Source of the DNA: Gammaproteobacteria bacterium
GTDB taxonomy: Bacteria; Pseudomonadota; Gammaproteobacteria; Steroidobacterales; GCA-2729495
NCBI GenBank assembly: GCA_024277915.1
Contig: JAJRUG010000055.1
Span: 1 to 34,710, forward strand
Direction: 5' to 3'
Length of the DNA: 34,710 nt
Of the stretch, positions 1 through 8,468 are shown piece after piece; position 1 is the first letter of the stretch; each line of letters opens with the position of its first letter. Below the pieces are notes generated by a model. That model ran no database searches. It saw only the letters and a list, made by a program, of their open reading frames with translations, and was not told where the DNA came from. The position numbers and the translations under genes are program-made.

Positions 1-95
1 GTAAATCCGAGCACTTGTCTATCGAAGGGCCGATGGGCAGTGGCTTGAAAGAGGTATTGAGCCGGATGAAGTCCTGGTTTCAGGGAAATTTTTAA
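1..95 (+). CDS. ftsA: Cell division protein FtsA, C-terminal end (5' truncated by window)
   Basis: The frame starting at base 3 is open to a TAA at 93-95 and encodes about 30 residues ending in KSWFQGNF. That short amphipathic tail is typical of the FtsA membrane-targeting C-terminus. FtsA is the actin-like protein that anchors FtsZ filaments to the inner membrane. The assignment rests on this tail and on the position directly upstream of ftsZ, the usual order in the dcw cluster. Only the last part is present, so no ATPase motif can be checked. A T-rich spacer of 42 nt separates it from ftsZ. Confidence 0.85.
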   Translation, partial: KSEHLSIEGPMGSGLKEVLSRMKSWFQGNF

Positions 96-137
96 TTGTT
101 TGTTGTTTTTATTTGTTGTTGCTGAGGAGACGAGTCG

Positions 138-1301
138 ATGTTTGAACTCATGGATGCATATAGCCAAAATGCTGTAATCAAGGTACTTGGAGTAGGCGGA
201 GGCGGTGGGAACGCTGTTCGCCATATGGTGAAAAGCGGTATTGAAGGGGTGGATTTTATCTGCGCCAATACTGATTCGCAGGCACTGCGGAGTGCAAAAG
301 TACGCACTGCCCTGCAGATCGGGTGCAATATCACCAAGGGACTGGGAGCGGGCGCTAATCCCGAAACCGGCCGCCAGGCTGCGATGGAAGATCGTGACCG
401 GATTCAGGAGGTTATCGAGGGAACCGATATGCTGTTTATTACCGCCGGACTCGGTGGTGGTACAGGTACCGGCGCTGCTCCGGTGGTCGCCCAGGTTGCG
501 AGAGAGCTGGGTATTCTTACTGTCGCTGTCGTGACCAAACCCTTCTCCATGGAAGGAAACAAGCGAATGAGTATCGCGGATCAGGGCGTTGCCGACCTTG
601 CCAAGTATGTTGATTCGCTGATTACGATTCCCAATGAAAAACTGCACACGGTGCTGGGAGCTGATACCACGCTACTGGATGCCTTTGGTGCTGCGAATGA
701 TGTGCTCCAGGGAGCGGTGCAGGGAATCGCTGAGCTGATCACCCGACCGGGGTTGATCAATGTTGATTTTGCTGACGTGCGTACCGTGATGGCTGAAATG
801 GGTATGGCCATGATGGGATCAGGTACCGCCAGTGGTGATGATCGGGCACGGGAGGCTGCCGAGTCAGCGATCTCAAGCCCGTTGCTTGATGATGTCGATC
901 TTTCCGGTGCACGTGGCATCCTTGTCAATGTGACAGCAGGCAAGGATTTGTCGATTGGCGAATTTCAGGAAGTCGGTGAGATTGTCAAAGAGTTTGCCTC
1001 TGATGATGCAACCGTCGTCGTTGGTACGGTGATTGATGATGATATGACCGATACGATCAGGGTAACGGTTGTTGCGACTGGTCTTGGACAGGCCGCAGCA
1101 GTTGCGGAGCAGCCACCGATACGGGTAGTTACCCCCGTCAAGGCAACTGTCAAACGTGGTTCTGAACAGCCGGACTATGGAGCCTTTGAGCAGCCGACCA
1201 CACAACGCCGGGAGCCAACAGCAGATGTTGCGGCGCCGGCAGCACAGCCTTCCTTCGATATGCTGGATGTTCCTGCATTTCTGCGGCGGCAGGCTGATTG
1301 A
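138..1301 (+). CDS. ftsZ: Cell division GTPase FtsZ
   Basis: FtsZ is the tubulin-like GTPase that polymerises into the cytokinetic Z-ring at midcell. The 387-residue protein has the usual length. It shows the glycine-rich GGGGGN loop (residues 20-25), the tubulin signature GGGTGTG (106-112), the T7 synergy loop NVDFADVR (208-215), a low-complexity linker rich in Pro/Ala/Gln from about 325, and the conserved C-terminal peptide ending [10 protein letters not shown] that binds FtsA and ZipA. The ATG at 138 follows a GAGGAG ribosome site at about 124-129. It lies directly after ftsA and is probably cotranscribed with it. No anomalies seen. Confidence 0.98.
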   Translation: MFELMDAYSQNAVIKVLGVGGGGGNAVRHMVKSGIEGVDFICANTDSQALRSAKVRTALQIGCNITKGLGAGANPETGRQAAMEDRDRIQEVIEGTDMLFITAGLGGGTGTGAAPVVAQVARELGILTVAVVTKPFSMEGNKRMSIADQGVADLAKYVDSLITIPNEKLHTVLGADTTLLDAFGAANDVLQGAVQGIAELITRPGLINVDFADVRTVMAEMGMAMMGSGTASGDDRAREAAESAISSPLLDDVDLSGARGILVNVTAGKDLSIGEFQEVGEIVKEFASDDATVVVGTVIDDDMTDTIRVTVVATGLGQAAAVAEQPPIRVVTPVKATVKRGSEQPDYGAFEQPTTQRREPTADVAAPAAQPSFDMLDVPAFLRRQAD

Positions 1302-1386
1302 GTCGGCCTGAACAGGAGAGATTTGCCTTGATTTGCGGGTCTGTGATACGTTTCGCGACTGAGTGAGCCTGTTTTTGGTGCACGCT

Positions 1387-1413
1387 CTATTGAAAACGTA
1401 ATACATTCAATAG
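1387..1413. repeat. Perfect 8-bp inverted repeat between ftsZ and lpxC
   Basis: CTATTGAA (1387-1394) and TTCAATAG (1406-1413) are exact reverse complements separated by 11 nt. The site is AT-rich and is followed by TTTAGTT. The right arm overlaps a possible -35 box for lpxC. It could be an operator or a weak terminator after ftsZ. The sequence alone does not decide. Confidence 0.5.
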
Positions 1414-1434
1414 TTTAGTTCATATTATTATGAT
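1406..1434 (+). promoter_or_regulatory. Possible sigma-70 promoter for lpxC
   Basis: TTCAAT at 1406-1411 and TATGAT at 1429-1434 are separated by 17 nt. The -10 hexamer matches the consensus at 5 of 6 positions; the -35 is weak. Predicted transcription start is near 1441, leaving a leader of about 38 nt before the lpxC ATG. lpxC commonly has its own promoter in the ftsZ-lpxC gap in gammaproteobacteria, which supports the idea. This is a prediction by eye. Confidence 0.4.
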
Positions 1435-1478
1435 CAGGGGACTGCTGCGGCCGAGGATATCGGGCGCGGATTGACCGT

Positions 1479-2387
1479 ATGCAACAGCGAACACTCAAAA
1501 ATTCGATCCGGGCTACCGGAGTTGGGCTTCACAGCGGCGACAAGGTTTATATGATCCTGCGTCCGGCTGCTGAAAATACCGGTATCGTATTCCGGCGCAT
1601 TGATCTTGAGCGGCCGGTAGACATTATTGCCGATGCCTTCAAAGTTGGTGAGACCATGCTCGGTACCACCCTGATCGAGGATGGCGTCAAGGTTGCCACC
1701 ATTGAGCACCTGATGGCCGCATTCGCAGGGCTTGGTATCGACAATGCCTATGTAGACTTGAGTGCGGCGGAAGTGCCCATCATGGATGGCAGTGCGGCAC
1801 CATTCGTTTTTCTGCTGCAATCCGCCGGCCTCGCGGAACAAAAAGCAGCCAAGAAGTTTGTCCGGATCAAGCGGCGGGTTCGGGTTGAAGAGGGCGATAA
1901 ATGGGCTGAGTTTCGACCCTATTCCGGTTTCAGGGTGAACTTCAGCATTGAGTTTGATCACCCGGTATTCAAAAAGCACACTCAGACCGCCTGTGTTGAT
2001 TTTTCCACGACAGCATTTCTCAGAGTGGTCAGCCGGGCACGAACATTCGGGTTTTTACGGGACATTGAAGCGTTACGAGCCATGAACCTCACGCTGGGCG
2101 GCAGCATGGACAATGCGATCGTCCTTGATGACTTCCGGGTACTGAACGAAGACGGCCTGCGTTACGAAGATGAGTTCGTCAAGCACAAGATCCTTGATGC
2201 CATCGGGGATTTATACCTGCTGGGTCACGGCCTGATCGGTGAGTTTACCGGCCACAAATCAGGCCACGCGCTGAATAATCAGTTGCTTCGCAAATTGCGT
2301 GCCGATGAAAGCGCCTGGGAAGAAGTGAGCTTCACCAGCCACTCCGACACACCCGTCGCCTATCCAAACCTGGCCGCTGCTGTCTGA
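1479..2387 (+). CDS. lpxC: UDP-3-O-acyl-N-acetylglucosamine deacetylase LpxC
   Basis: LpxC is the zinc-dependent deacetylase that performs the committed step of lipid A synthesis on UDP-3-O-acyl-GlcNAc in the cytoplasm. The 302-residue protein has the normal length. Zinc ligands are recognisable: His77 in the IEHLMAA motif, and His236 and Asp240 in the [12 protein letters not shown] motif. His263 in SGHALNN corresponds to the catalytic general acid region. The ATG at 1479 gives the standard N-terminus [17 protein letters not shown]. No strong Shine-Dalgarno precedes it. It sits downstream of ftsZ as the last gene of the dcw cluster. LpxC is usually controlled by proteolysis. I see no unusual C-terminal tail. 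Confidence 0.98.
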   Translation: MQQRTLKNSIRATGVGLHSGDKVYMILRPAAENTGIVFRRIDLERPVDIIADAFKVGETMLGTTLIEDGVKVATIEHLMAAFAGLGIDNAYVDLSAAEVPIMDGSAAPFVFLLQSAGLAEQKAAKKFVRIKRRVRVEEGDKWAEFRPYSGFRVNFSIEFDHPVFKKHTQTACVDFSTTAFLRVVSRARTFGFLRDIEALRAMNLTLGGSMDNAIVLDDFRVLNEDGLRYEDEFVKHKILDAIGDLYLLGHGLIGEFTGHKSGHALNNQLLRKLRADESAWEEVSFTSHSDTPVAYPNLAAAV

Positions 2388-2697
2388 TTTTTTAATAGTC
2401 GGATCTCATGTACCGGCTGTGATCATCGAGATTTAATCTCGTATCAGTGTCCGATCGCATCGTCATCCCCCCGATACACAAACCTCGCGGTAAACCCCGG
2501 CATCGCCTGTCCGATCTCTTTTTGAAGGAAATAAAGCGGACCGCAGGGAGCCATTCCGTCAAAAAGAGATCGGACAGGCGATGCCGGGCCATTGGCACGG
2601 TATTCAGCATCTGGCCTCTGACATCAACGGCAAATATCAGGTTTCCGGGGAGTATTGTCGGATACTGATTGCGAGATGCAAGTCTGGACTGTTGCAG
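2388..2697. other. Noncoding gap between convergent lpxC and dciA
   Basis: This gap of 310 nt separates the 3' ends of lpxC (forward) and dciA (reverse). It contains a run of six T just after the lpxC stop, a short palindrome CGAGATTTAATCTCG at 2427-2441, and the long perfect hairpin listed separately (2496-2588). Small ORFs on both strands only reflect the two complementary hairpin arms, so I do not call them genes. No tRNA or other RNA gene is recognised. Confidence 0.7.
2496..2588. repeat. Long perfect hairpin with conserved apex, copy 1
   Basis: The left arm 2496-2525 and right arm 2559-2588 are perfectly complementary over 30 bp. They enclose an apex of 33 nt. Within it, the 29 nt at 2528-2556 (beginning GAAATAAAGCGG and ending AGCCATTC) are identical to 7456-7484 in copy 2. 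The apex includes the nested near-palindrome GCGGACCGC. The stem sequence is unrelated to that of copy 2. The location is between convergent genes. There is no U-tract beside the stem that would make it a classical terminator. I do not recognise a named repeat family. Confidence 0.9.
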
Positions 2698-3000
2698 CTA
2701 GACCCGCACCCTAACCTTGACCCGAGCAGCCCCCGGGTGTTGCTTGCGGCACCGTGACAACATCGCATCACTCTCGAATCTCAATCGCGCCGCCCATTCC
2801 GGCGTGCTGGCCAGGACCACCAGGGTTCCATCATCGTGCAGATTGCAGGATTCCAGATGCAGGCTCATGGGCTCGGGAAGCCCGGCGCGAATCACCTCAG
2901 TGAGGTCGATGCGACTATGGGCCTCTTCTATCAGACGCCTGATCGGTGAGTCAGTCTCACTCATGAGCTCAGACAATGACTTGGGGCCGCTTTTTGACAT
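2698..3000 (-). CDS. dciA: DciA-like DUF721 protein (replicative helicase loader family)
   Basis: This 100-residue protein matches the DUF721/DciA family in gene position (next to lpxC, upstream of the M23-secA block, as in Pseudomonas) and in sequence style: a short helical N-terminus followed by the segment with NLHDDGTLVVLASTPEWAARLRFE, a beta-rich core seen in the family. DciA proteins interact with the replicative helicase DnaB and help load it at the origin in bacteria lacking DnaC. This copy is short but within the range of gammaproteobacterial homologues. It ends in a basic tail (RVKVRVRV). It is convergent with lpxC and divergent from the M23 gene. The ATG at 3000 has no strong ribosome site. 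Confidence 0.75.
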   Translation of the reverse strand: MSKSGPKSLSELMSETDSPIRRLIEEAHSRIDLTEVIRAGLPEPMSLHLESCNLHDDGTLVVLASTPEWAARLRFESDAMLSRCRKQHPGAARVKVRVRV

Positions 3001-3103
3001 AATAGATTAAGTCTGGAGTTCAAAATGTGAACCCCATTCCTTGTCTTAGCAAGAGCGATTATGCATAGTTCGCGCAGCAAGAACGGGGCTCAGGGCAGAG
3101 TAC

Positions 3104-4030
3104 ATGGATCTTATACTGTTATCGCGGCACAATCGTGCCGCTCGGCAGCTGAACCTACCGGTGGTGTTCATAGCCACTGCGATGTTCCTTTTATTAGCGC
3201 TCGCTATCGGCGCTTTTATCGGTTATTCGGTAGCACCCTCCGCCCAGACCGCAGTGTCTGATTCCCAGCTCAGGGAACTTCGGGAGCAAATCAAAGGCCA
3301 GCAGTTCCAGATCCAGGAAGCCCGGGTAGCGGCTGATGACCAGATTGGTGCCATGGCACTGAAAATAGGACAGCTGAACGCCAATGTAATCCGTCTGAAT
3401 GCATTGGGGCAACGCCTGACCGGCATGGCCAAACTGGACGATGGCGAGTTCGACTTCGATAGTCAGCCGGCTGTTGGTGGCCCTGAAGAGCTGATTACTG
3501 ACCCCGCTAATCAACACTCGACGGTCAGCCTGATTGCCGATATTGATTCTCTGGATAACCTGCTCTATCAGCAGGAGCAGCAGCTCACCATTCTTGAAGA
3601 ACTGATGCTGAATCGCAAGCTTCAGGATCGTGTCATGCCAACCGGGCGACCCGTCAAATCCGGCTGGATGTCCAGTTTTTTCGGCAAGCGTACTGATCCG
3701 TTTACCGGCAAGGTTGCCAATCATCGTGGTGTTGATTTTGCCGGTAAAACAGGCGCTGATGTGATCGCAGTTGCCGCTGGTGTCGTGATCTGGTCCGGTG
3801 ATCGCTATGGTTACGGCCAGATGGTAGAGGTCAAGCACGCCAACGGCTATGTGACCCGCTACGCCCACAACGACAAGAATCTGGTCACAGTGGGCGACAA
3901 TGTGCAGCAAGGTCAGGTGATCGCGGAGATGGGCGCCACAGGCAGGGCGACAGGCCCCAACCTGCATTTCGAGGTCTGGCATAACGGCAGACCGGTCAAT
4001 CCGGTTAAATACATCAAACAGACGACCTGA
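3104..4030 (+). CDS. Membrane-anchored M23-family peptidase-like protein
   Basis: The 308-residue protein has an N-terminal cytoplasmic stub, one membrane segment (about residues 19-43), a periplasmic coiled-coil-prone region (52-110 and about 145-175) and a C-terminal LytM/M23 domain (about 190-300). M23 endopeptidases cut peptidoglycan cross-links. Zinc ligands His207 and Asp211 (HRGVD) and His288 (LHFEV) are present, as is the catalytic His255 (YAHND). The first His of the usual HxH motif is Asn286 (GPNLHFEV), so activity may be reduced or lost and the protein might act as a regulator, as degenerate LytM factors do. It sits just upstream of secA, the usual place for this family. The start at 3104 has only a weak ribosome site. 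Confidence 0.88.
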   Translation: MDLILLSRHNRAARQLNLPVVFIATAMFLLLALAIGAFIGYSVAPSAQTAVSDSQLRELREQIKGQQFQIQEARVAADDQIGAMALKIGQLNANVIRLNALGQRLTGMAKLDDGEFDFDSQPAVGGPEELITDPANQHSTVSLIADIDSLDNLLYQQEQQLTILEELMLNRKLQDRVMPTGRPVKSGWMSSFFGKRTDPFTGKVANHRGVDFAGKTGADVIAVAAGVVIWSGDRYGYGQMVEVKHANGYVTRYAHNDKNLVTVGDNVQQGQVIAEMGATGRATGPNLHFEVWHNGRPVNPVKYIKQTT

Positions 4031-4126
4031 TTACTCGCCACCGTCCTCCCAAACCCCTTACAATAGTCGACTTTGCCCGGAGCCAGGTCGCCTGCGGCAT
4101 GGTGTGGGATAAAGAGAGGAAATAGC

Positions 4127-7003
4127 TTGGAAAATTTCTTTACAAGGTTGTTCGGTAGTCGCAATCAAAGGCTGCTTGGCACCTACGATAAATTGATTGC
4201 CCGTACCAATGAGCTGGAGCCGGAGTTGGAGAAGCTGTCCGATTCGGAGCTCCGGGGAAAAACCGACCAACTCAAGAAGCGGCAGCAAGACGGTGAAACC
4301 CTGGATGATCTGTTACCCGAGGCTTTTGCAGTGGTCAGGGAGGCTTCCCGCCGAACCCTGGGTTTACGACCGTTTGACGAGCAATTATCAGGTGGTATTG
4401 CGCTTCACCAGGGGAAAATTGCAGAAATGCGAACGGGCGAAGGCAAGACACTGGTCGCAACTTTGCCGGCGTATTTGCATGCGCTGGATGGCGGTAGCGT
4501 TCATGTGGTCACCGTCAATGAATACCTCGCAGGACGTGATGCACAATGGATGGGGCCGGTATTCGAGTTTCTTGGCGTCACTGTCGGTGTCATCAGGAGC
4601 GGCCAGACCCCTGCCGAAAAGCGTGCTGCCTATGAGTGCGGTGTGACCTATGGCACCAACAACGAATTTGGTTTTGATTACCTCCGCGACAATCTGGCTT
4701 TCAGTGCTGAGGATCAGATGCAGCGCGGGCAGGACTTCGGCATCATCGATGAAGTTGATTCTATTCTGATCGATGAAGCCAGAACGCCGTTGATTATTTC
4801 CGGGCCAACGGAAGGCAGTACGGACCTTTATCTGGGGATCAGCAAAATCATTCCCAAGCTTAAACGCCAGCAAGAGGAAAGAGGCGCTCGCAACGAGGAT
4901 ATCGAGGCCACTAAAGTGGTGGTGATCAATCAGGATGGCGAGAAACTGGATACCATGCCAATCGGTGAGGCCAGATCACTGGCCTATGAGGCGGGCTGTG
5001 ATCTGGTTGTGACCGATAAGTCGGCAAAAATCCCGGTCTGCCGCATTCTCAAACCGGGCGATTATACTGTTGACGAGAAGAGCAAACAGGCCTTCCTGAC
5101 CGAGATGGGCCATGATCGCGTCGAAGAATTGCTGCTGGAAAACGGGATGCTGACGCAGGGTGAAAGCCTTTATGACGCAGGCAATATCCGGCTGATGCAT
5201 CATGTGACAGCAGCGCTGAGGGCACAGGCCGTATTCAAGCGGGATGTTGAGTATGTAGTGACGAATGGTGAGATCGTCATCGTTGACGAATTTACCGGGC
5301 GTACCATGCCTGGAAGACGGTGGTCAGATGGCCTGCATCAGGCTGTTGAAGCGAAAGAAGGCGTGGTCATCAAAGAAGAGAATCAGACTGTCGCGTCAAT
5401 TACTTTTCAGAACTACTTTCGCATGTATAAAACCCTGTCTGGCATGACCGGCACGGCTGACACCGAGGCCTTTGAGTTTCAGCAAATTTACGGCCTGGAG
5501 GTCGTGGTGATTCCCACTCACCGGCCCATGATTCGCGATGACCAGCCGGATCTCGTCTACCTGACCACCAAGGACAAGTATGTAGCCATTATCGAGAATA
5601 TAAAGGACTGCCGGGAACGCCAGCAACCGGTGCTGGTCGGCACTACGTCTATTGAGACCTCTGAATATCTTTCCGGCCTGCTGAAAAAAGAGGGTTTCAA
5701 GCACCAGGTTTTGAACGCCAAACAGCATGAACGGGAGGCACAGATTATCGTTGATGCAGGGCGCCCCGGGTCGGTGACCATTGCCACCAACATGGCGGGT
5801 CGAGGAACGGATATTGTGCTGGGTGGCAACGTCGAGGCTGAAATCAAGCAGAAGGGAGACGAGTTATCCGACGAAGCCAGAGAGAAGTACCGCTCCGAGT
5901 GGCAGGATCGTCATGAGCAGGTTCTGCAAGCCGGCGGATTGCATATTATCGGTACCGAGCGGCATGAATCCCGGCGGATAGACAACCAGCTGCGAGGACG
6001 TTCCGGCCGCCAGGGAGACGCGGGTTCCAGCCGGTTCTATCTTTCCATGGAAGATAGCCTGATGCGTATATTCGGTGATCCGGATCGTACCAAGACAATG
6101 TTGTCGCGGGTCGGAATGCGCGAGGGAGAAGCGATCGAAAGCAAGCTTCTGTCCCGACAGATCGAACGGGCGCAGCGGAAGGTTGAAGCCCATAACTTCG
6201 ATGCACGAAAACAGCTGCTTGAATACGATGACGTATCAAATGATCAGCGCCATGTTGTCTACGCTCAGCGCAACATGTTGATGGAAGCAGATGATATCGA
6301 AGCGGTGATTGAGGGAATCGGCGCCGAGGTTCTGGGTGATGTTTTCGATGCCCATGTTCCACCCCAGAGCATGGAGGATCAGTGGGATACCCAGTCATTG
6401 GAGAACGCACTGGAAAGTGAGTTCGGTGCCAAGCTGCCCGTAGGCGCCTGGCTGAGGGACGACCAGTCACCAAGTGTCGAGGAAGTCAGGGCTCGTGTGA
6501 TTGAGGAGGTTCGTGACCTCTACGAGAAAAAAGCAGGGATCATCGGTGTGCCTATTTTGCGGCAGTTCGAAAAAGCGGTCATGCTGCAGCAGCTTGATAT
6601 GCATTGGAAAGAGCACCTGGCTGCAATGGATTATCTGCGGCAGGGGATTGGCCTGCGCAGCTACGCGCAGAAAAACCCCAAGCAGGAATACAAGCGGGAA
6701 GCGTTTGAAATGTTCAGTACCATGCTGGATGAATACAAGCACAATGTCATCAGTATTCTTTCCAGGGCGCAGCTGAAGTCTGCTGACGATGTAGATGCTG
6801 TCGATGAGCAACGACGCTCATCAGACAAAATGCAATTTCAGCACGCCACTGCACAGTCGCCCGTGGGTCAGCCGGAAGCAGCACCGCAACAACCCGAAGC
6901 CGCCACACCTTTTGTTCGTGAGGTGCGCAAGGTGGGGCGCAACGAGCCCTGCCCCTGCGGTTCCGGCAAGAAGTTCAAGCGTTGCCACGGAAAAATAAGC
7001 TGA
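4127..7003 (+). CDS. secA: Preprotein translocase ATPase SecA (with extra inserted segment)
   Basis: SecA is the motor ATPase that drives proteins through SecYEG. I chose the TTG at 4127, preceded by AGAGAGGA, because it gives the family N-terminus [16 protein letters not shown]. The open frame continues upstream to 4073 but that part does not look like SecA. The protein has 958 residues against about 900 in E. coli. Seen: Walker A MRTGEGKT (101-108), DEVD box (208-211), [13 protein letters not shown], the Trp/preprotein region, helicase motif GRGTDI, and the C-terminal zinc motif [14 protein letters not shown]. Most of the extra length falls at residues 251-311, where an IF-3 N-domain-like segment precedes the standard GDYTVDEKS. 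The gene overlaps mutT by 22 nt. Confidence 0.98.
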   Translation: MENFFTRLFGSRNQRLLGTYDKLIARTNELEPELEKLSDSELRGKTDQLKKRQQDGETLDDLLPEAFAVVREASRRTLGLRPFDEQLSGGIALHQGKIAEMRTGEGKTLVATLPAYLHALDGGSVHVVTVNEYLAGRDAQWMGPVFEFLGVTVGVIRSGQTPAEKRAAYECGVTYGTNNEFGFDYLRDNLAFSAEDQMQRGQDFGIIDEVDSILIDEARTPLIISGPTEGSTDLYLGISKIIPKLKRQQEERGARNEDIEATKVVVINQDGEKLDTMPIGEARSLAYEAGCDLVVTDKSAKIPVCRILKPGDYTVDEKSKQAFLTEMGHDRVEELLLENGMLTQGESLYDAGNIRLMHHVTAALRAQAVFKRDVEYVVTNGEIVIVDEFTGRTMPGRRWSDGLHQAVEAKEGVVIKEENQTVASITFQNYFRMYKTLSGMTGTADTEAFEFQQIYGLEVVVIPTHRPMIRDDQPDLVYLTTKDKYVAIIENIKDCRERQQPVLVGTTSIETSEYLSGLLKKEGFKHQVLNAKQHEREAQIIVDAGRPGSVTIATNMAGRGTDIVLGGNVEAEIKQKGDELSDEAREKYRSEWQDRHEQVLQAGGLHIIGTERHESRRIDNQLRGRSGRQGDAGSSRFYLSMEDSLMRIFGDPDRTKTMLSRVGMREGEAIESKLLSRQIERAQRKVEAHNFDARKQLLEYDDVSNDQRHVVYAQRNMLMEADDIEAVIEGIGAEVLGDVFDAHVPPQSMEDQWDTQSLENALESEFGAKLPVGAWLRDDQSPSVEEVRARVIEEVRDLYEKKAGIIGVPILRQFEKAVMLQQLDMHWKEHLAAMDYLRQGIGLRSYAQKNPKQEYKREAFEMFSTMLDEYKHNVISILSRAQLKSADDVDAVDEQRRSSDKMQFQHATAQSPVGQPEAAPQQPEAATPFVREVRKVGRNEPCPCGSGKKFKRCHGKIS
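4913..5062 (+). other. IF-3 N-terminal-domain-like insertion inside SecA
   Basis: SecA residues about 263-312 align without gaps to the N-terminal domain of translation initiation factor IF-3 as I remember it. Shared blocks are the DGEKL turn (IF-3: EGEQL), EA followed by EAGCDLV (IF-3: EAGVDLV), and KIPVCRI (IF-3: EPPVCRI). By eye roughly 22 of 55 positions match the E. coli IF-3 sequence. The segment lies at the start of the preprotein-binding domain, where E. coli SecA has only a short acidic linker before GHFSVDEKS. The reading frame and flanking SecA motifs are intact, so it is an in-frame domain insertion. Its function is unknown. Confidence 0.7.
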
Positions 7004-7422
7004 CCCAGAATAAGCTGATAAGAGTCGCCGCAGGCGTACTTGAGGATGCTGCAGGGAACATCCTCATCGCTCAACGGCCTGCCGGCTCCCACTCTGCGGG
7101 ATGGTGGGAGTTTCCCGGTGGCAAGATCGAGCCGGGCGAACAGCCGCTAGAGGCACTGATCCGCGAACTGGGCGAGGAACTGGGGATCACCGTTACCGAC
7201 GCCTGCTTCCTGACGGATTTTCAATACAGCTACCCTGATCGGACTGTCGAGCTGCACATTTGGCGTGTGCAACGCTACGATGGCAAACCTGTCGGGTGTG
7301 AGGGGCAGTGTCTTCGATGGGTTAAAAAATCGACGTTGAGTGAGGTTGGATTGTTGCCGGCAGACCTGCCGGTTATTGAACTGCTCAATATCCCTTCCTG
7401 GAAATCTAAAACTGACCATTGA
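6982..7422 (+). CDS. mutT: MutT-like Nudix hydrolase (8-oxo-dGTP diphosphatase)
   Basis: MutT hydrolyses oxidised purine nucleotides such as 8-oxo-dGTP and so prevents transversions. The Nudix box is complete: Gly47, Glu53, then R61-E62-L63, E65-E66 and G68 within GGKIEPGE...RELGEELGI. Length (146, or about 135 from a later start) fits a single-domain MutT. The start is uncertain. The TTG at 6982 overlaps the secA end by 22 nt; CTG at 7015 would give an N-terminus nearer to typical MutT. No clear ribosome site separates them, and translational coupling to secA is likely. It is convergent with zapD across the second conserved hairpin. argJ, which separates secA and mutT in some relatives, is absent. 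Confidence 0.93.
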   Translation: MPRKNKLTQNKLIRVAAGVLEDAAGNILIAQRPAGSHSAGWWEFPGGKIEPGEQPLEALIRELGEELGITVTDACFLTDFQYSYPDRTVELHIWRVQRYDGKPVGCEGQCLRWVKKSTLSEVGLLPADLPVIELLNIPSWKSKTDH

Positions 7423-7427
7423 TGTCA

Positions 7428-7513
7428 GAGGACAGGGTCTGTTAACCCTTGCGGCGAAATAAAGCGGACCGCAGGGAGCCATTCGCCTGCAAGGGTTAAC
7501 AGACCCTGTCCTC
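7428..7513. repeat. Long perfect hairpin with conserved apex, copy 2
   Basis: Arms 7428-7452 and 7489-7513 are perfectly complementary over 25 bp, and the stem continues for 5 bp (GGCGA/TCGCC) after one bulged T. The apex at 7456-7484 is identical over 29 nt, in the same orientation, to 2528-2556 of copy 1, although the stems share no sequence. It begins 5 nt after the mutT stop, in the gap between convergent mutT and zapD. The rest of that gap (7514-7657) shows no gene; yacG, found here in E. coli, is not present. Confidence 0.9.
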
Positions 7514-7657
7514 GGGGCTTACCGCCAATCTTAGAGCTTTTGTGCCTCGTTGTGTTTGAATGCTCGTGCCAATCGGACAGGCAACGCCTGAGTCTGTTTC
7601 GAGCTTCAGCGGGGGAGGTGAATGGTGATGTGTTCGAGCCTTGATGCAAGATCAAAA

Positions 7658-8461
7658 CTAGCAGATAGTCAGTGTGAATCCGATATTTTTGTTGATTTGT
7701 ACCGCCCGGTTCCGGACATCGGGCCAGTGCATGAAACGCACGGTAAAACGATGATGGCTGCCACTGATTTCCGGGTAAAGTTGTACGCCGGGGGGCAGGG
7801 TGACGCGCAACAATGCAGCAGTCGAGTCGCGATCAAAGGTGTGCAGGTAGACGCCGTTGCTGGCGACCTGTTCGCTGGGCTGACCGCTTTCCCTGAGTAA
7901 CCAGAGCAATTCTGATGCGCTGTTACAAAGCGGACGCAGTGTGGTCATCCAGTGTTCGATGTCACTGATGCGTTGCTCGTGGGGTTTTCGACACCAGTGA
8001 CTGTAATCAGGCAGATCGAATTCACAGGTACCACCGGGAATGGCGCTGCGATGTTTGATGGCGCTGAGGAATTCGCAATCCCGCAGGGGTTGCAGGTACT
8101 TCGGACCCACGGCAATCAGCTCGTGCCGGAGGCTTTGGAGCCTGGCCAGGACTTTTTGCAGGCGTTGTTTGTTGACACCGGGCTGGTCCTGATAGCGATC
8201 AAACATGTAGAGCTGCCGCTCCAGCTCCTTGAGGATATCGCTGCGTACATCTCCGCGGTTGAGAATGGCAATAATATCCAGAATTGTGGTGATGGCGACA
8301 CGGCTGGAGTGCTGCGCCGGCAGATCAGCCTGAAACAGGAATTGCTGATACAGATATTCCAGCCGCAGCAGGGTTCGCATTCGCTCGCTTAGCGGCTGCT
8401 CATACAGTACCGGCGCTGCCGATAGTTGCGATTCAGTCAGGATTTCTGCAGTCTGGATCAT
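7658..8461 (-). CDS. zapD: Cell division protein ZapD (Z-ring associated, DUF1342)
   Basis: ZapD cross-links FtsZ filaments and stabilises the Z-ring. The 267-residue protein aligns along its length with remembered E. coli ZapD: N-terminal YEQPLSERMRTLLRLEYL, central GDVRSDILKELERQ, IPGGTCEFDLP, and C-terminal LYPEISG followed by RFTVRFM. It has about 20 extra N-terminal residues compared with E. coli. It is the last gene of the reverse-strand block pilB-pilC-pilD-coaE-zapD, seven nt downstream of coaE. The ATG at 8461 is clear, with a GAGGA motif farther upstream than usual. Its neighbourhood near ftsZ is conserved in gammaproteobacteria. Confidence 0.95.
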   Translation of the reverse strand: MIQTAEILTESQLSAAPVLYEQPLSERMRTLLRLEYLYQQFLFQADLPAQHSSRVAITTILDIIAILNRGDVRSDILKELERQLYMFDRYQDQPGVNKQRLQKVLARLQSLRHELIAVGPKYLQPLRDCEFLSAIKHRSAIPGGTCEFDLPDYSHWCRKPHEQRISDIEHWMTTLRPLCNSASELLWLLRESGQPSEQVASNGVYLHTFDRDSTAALLRVTLPPGVQLYPEISGSHHRFTVRFMHWPDVRNRAVQINKNIGFTLTIC

Positions 8462-8468
8462 GTTTTAG

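Noticed and set aside
2392-2668. Two overlapping small ORFs on opposite strands between lpxC and dciA
   Set aside because: They translate the two complementary arms of the hairpin, which gives the same peptide motif on both strands. No ribosome site or homology supports them.
4059-4064. TACAAT as a secA promoter -10 box
   Set aside because: No acceptable -35 hexamer lies at the right distance, so the support is too weak to list.
5946-6473. Reverse ORF of 175 codons inside secA
   Set aside because: It is a shadow of the well-supported secA frame, with no recognisable features.
7425-7655. Small reverse ORF in the mutT-zapD gap as a possible yacG
   Set aside because: It lacks the four cysteines of YacG and mostly reads through the second hairpin.
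7926-7940. Possible third copy of the hairpin apex (AAAGCGGACGCAG) in zapD
   Set aside because: It matches only part of the apex, lies in conserved coding sequence and has no flanking inverted arms.
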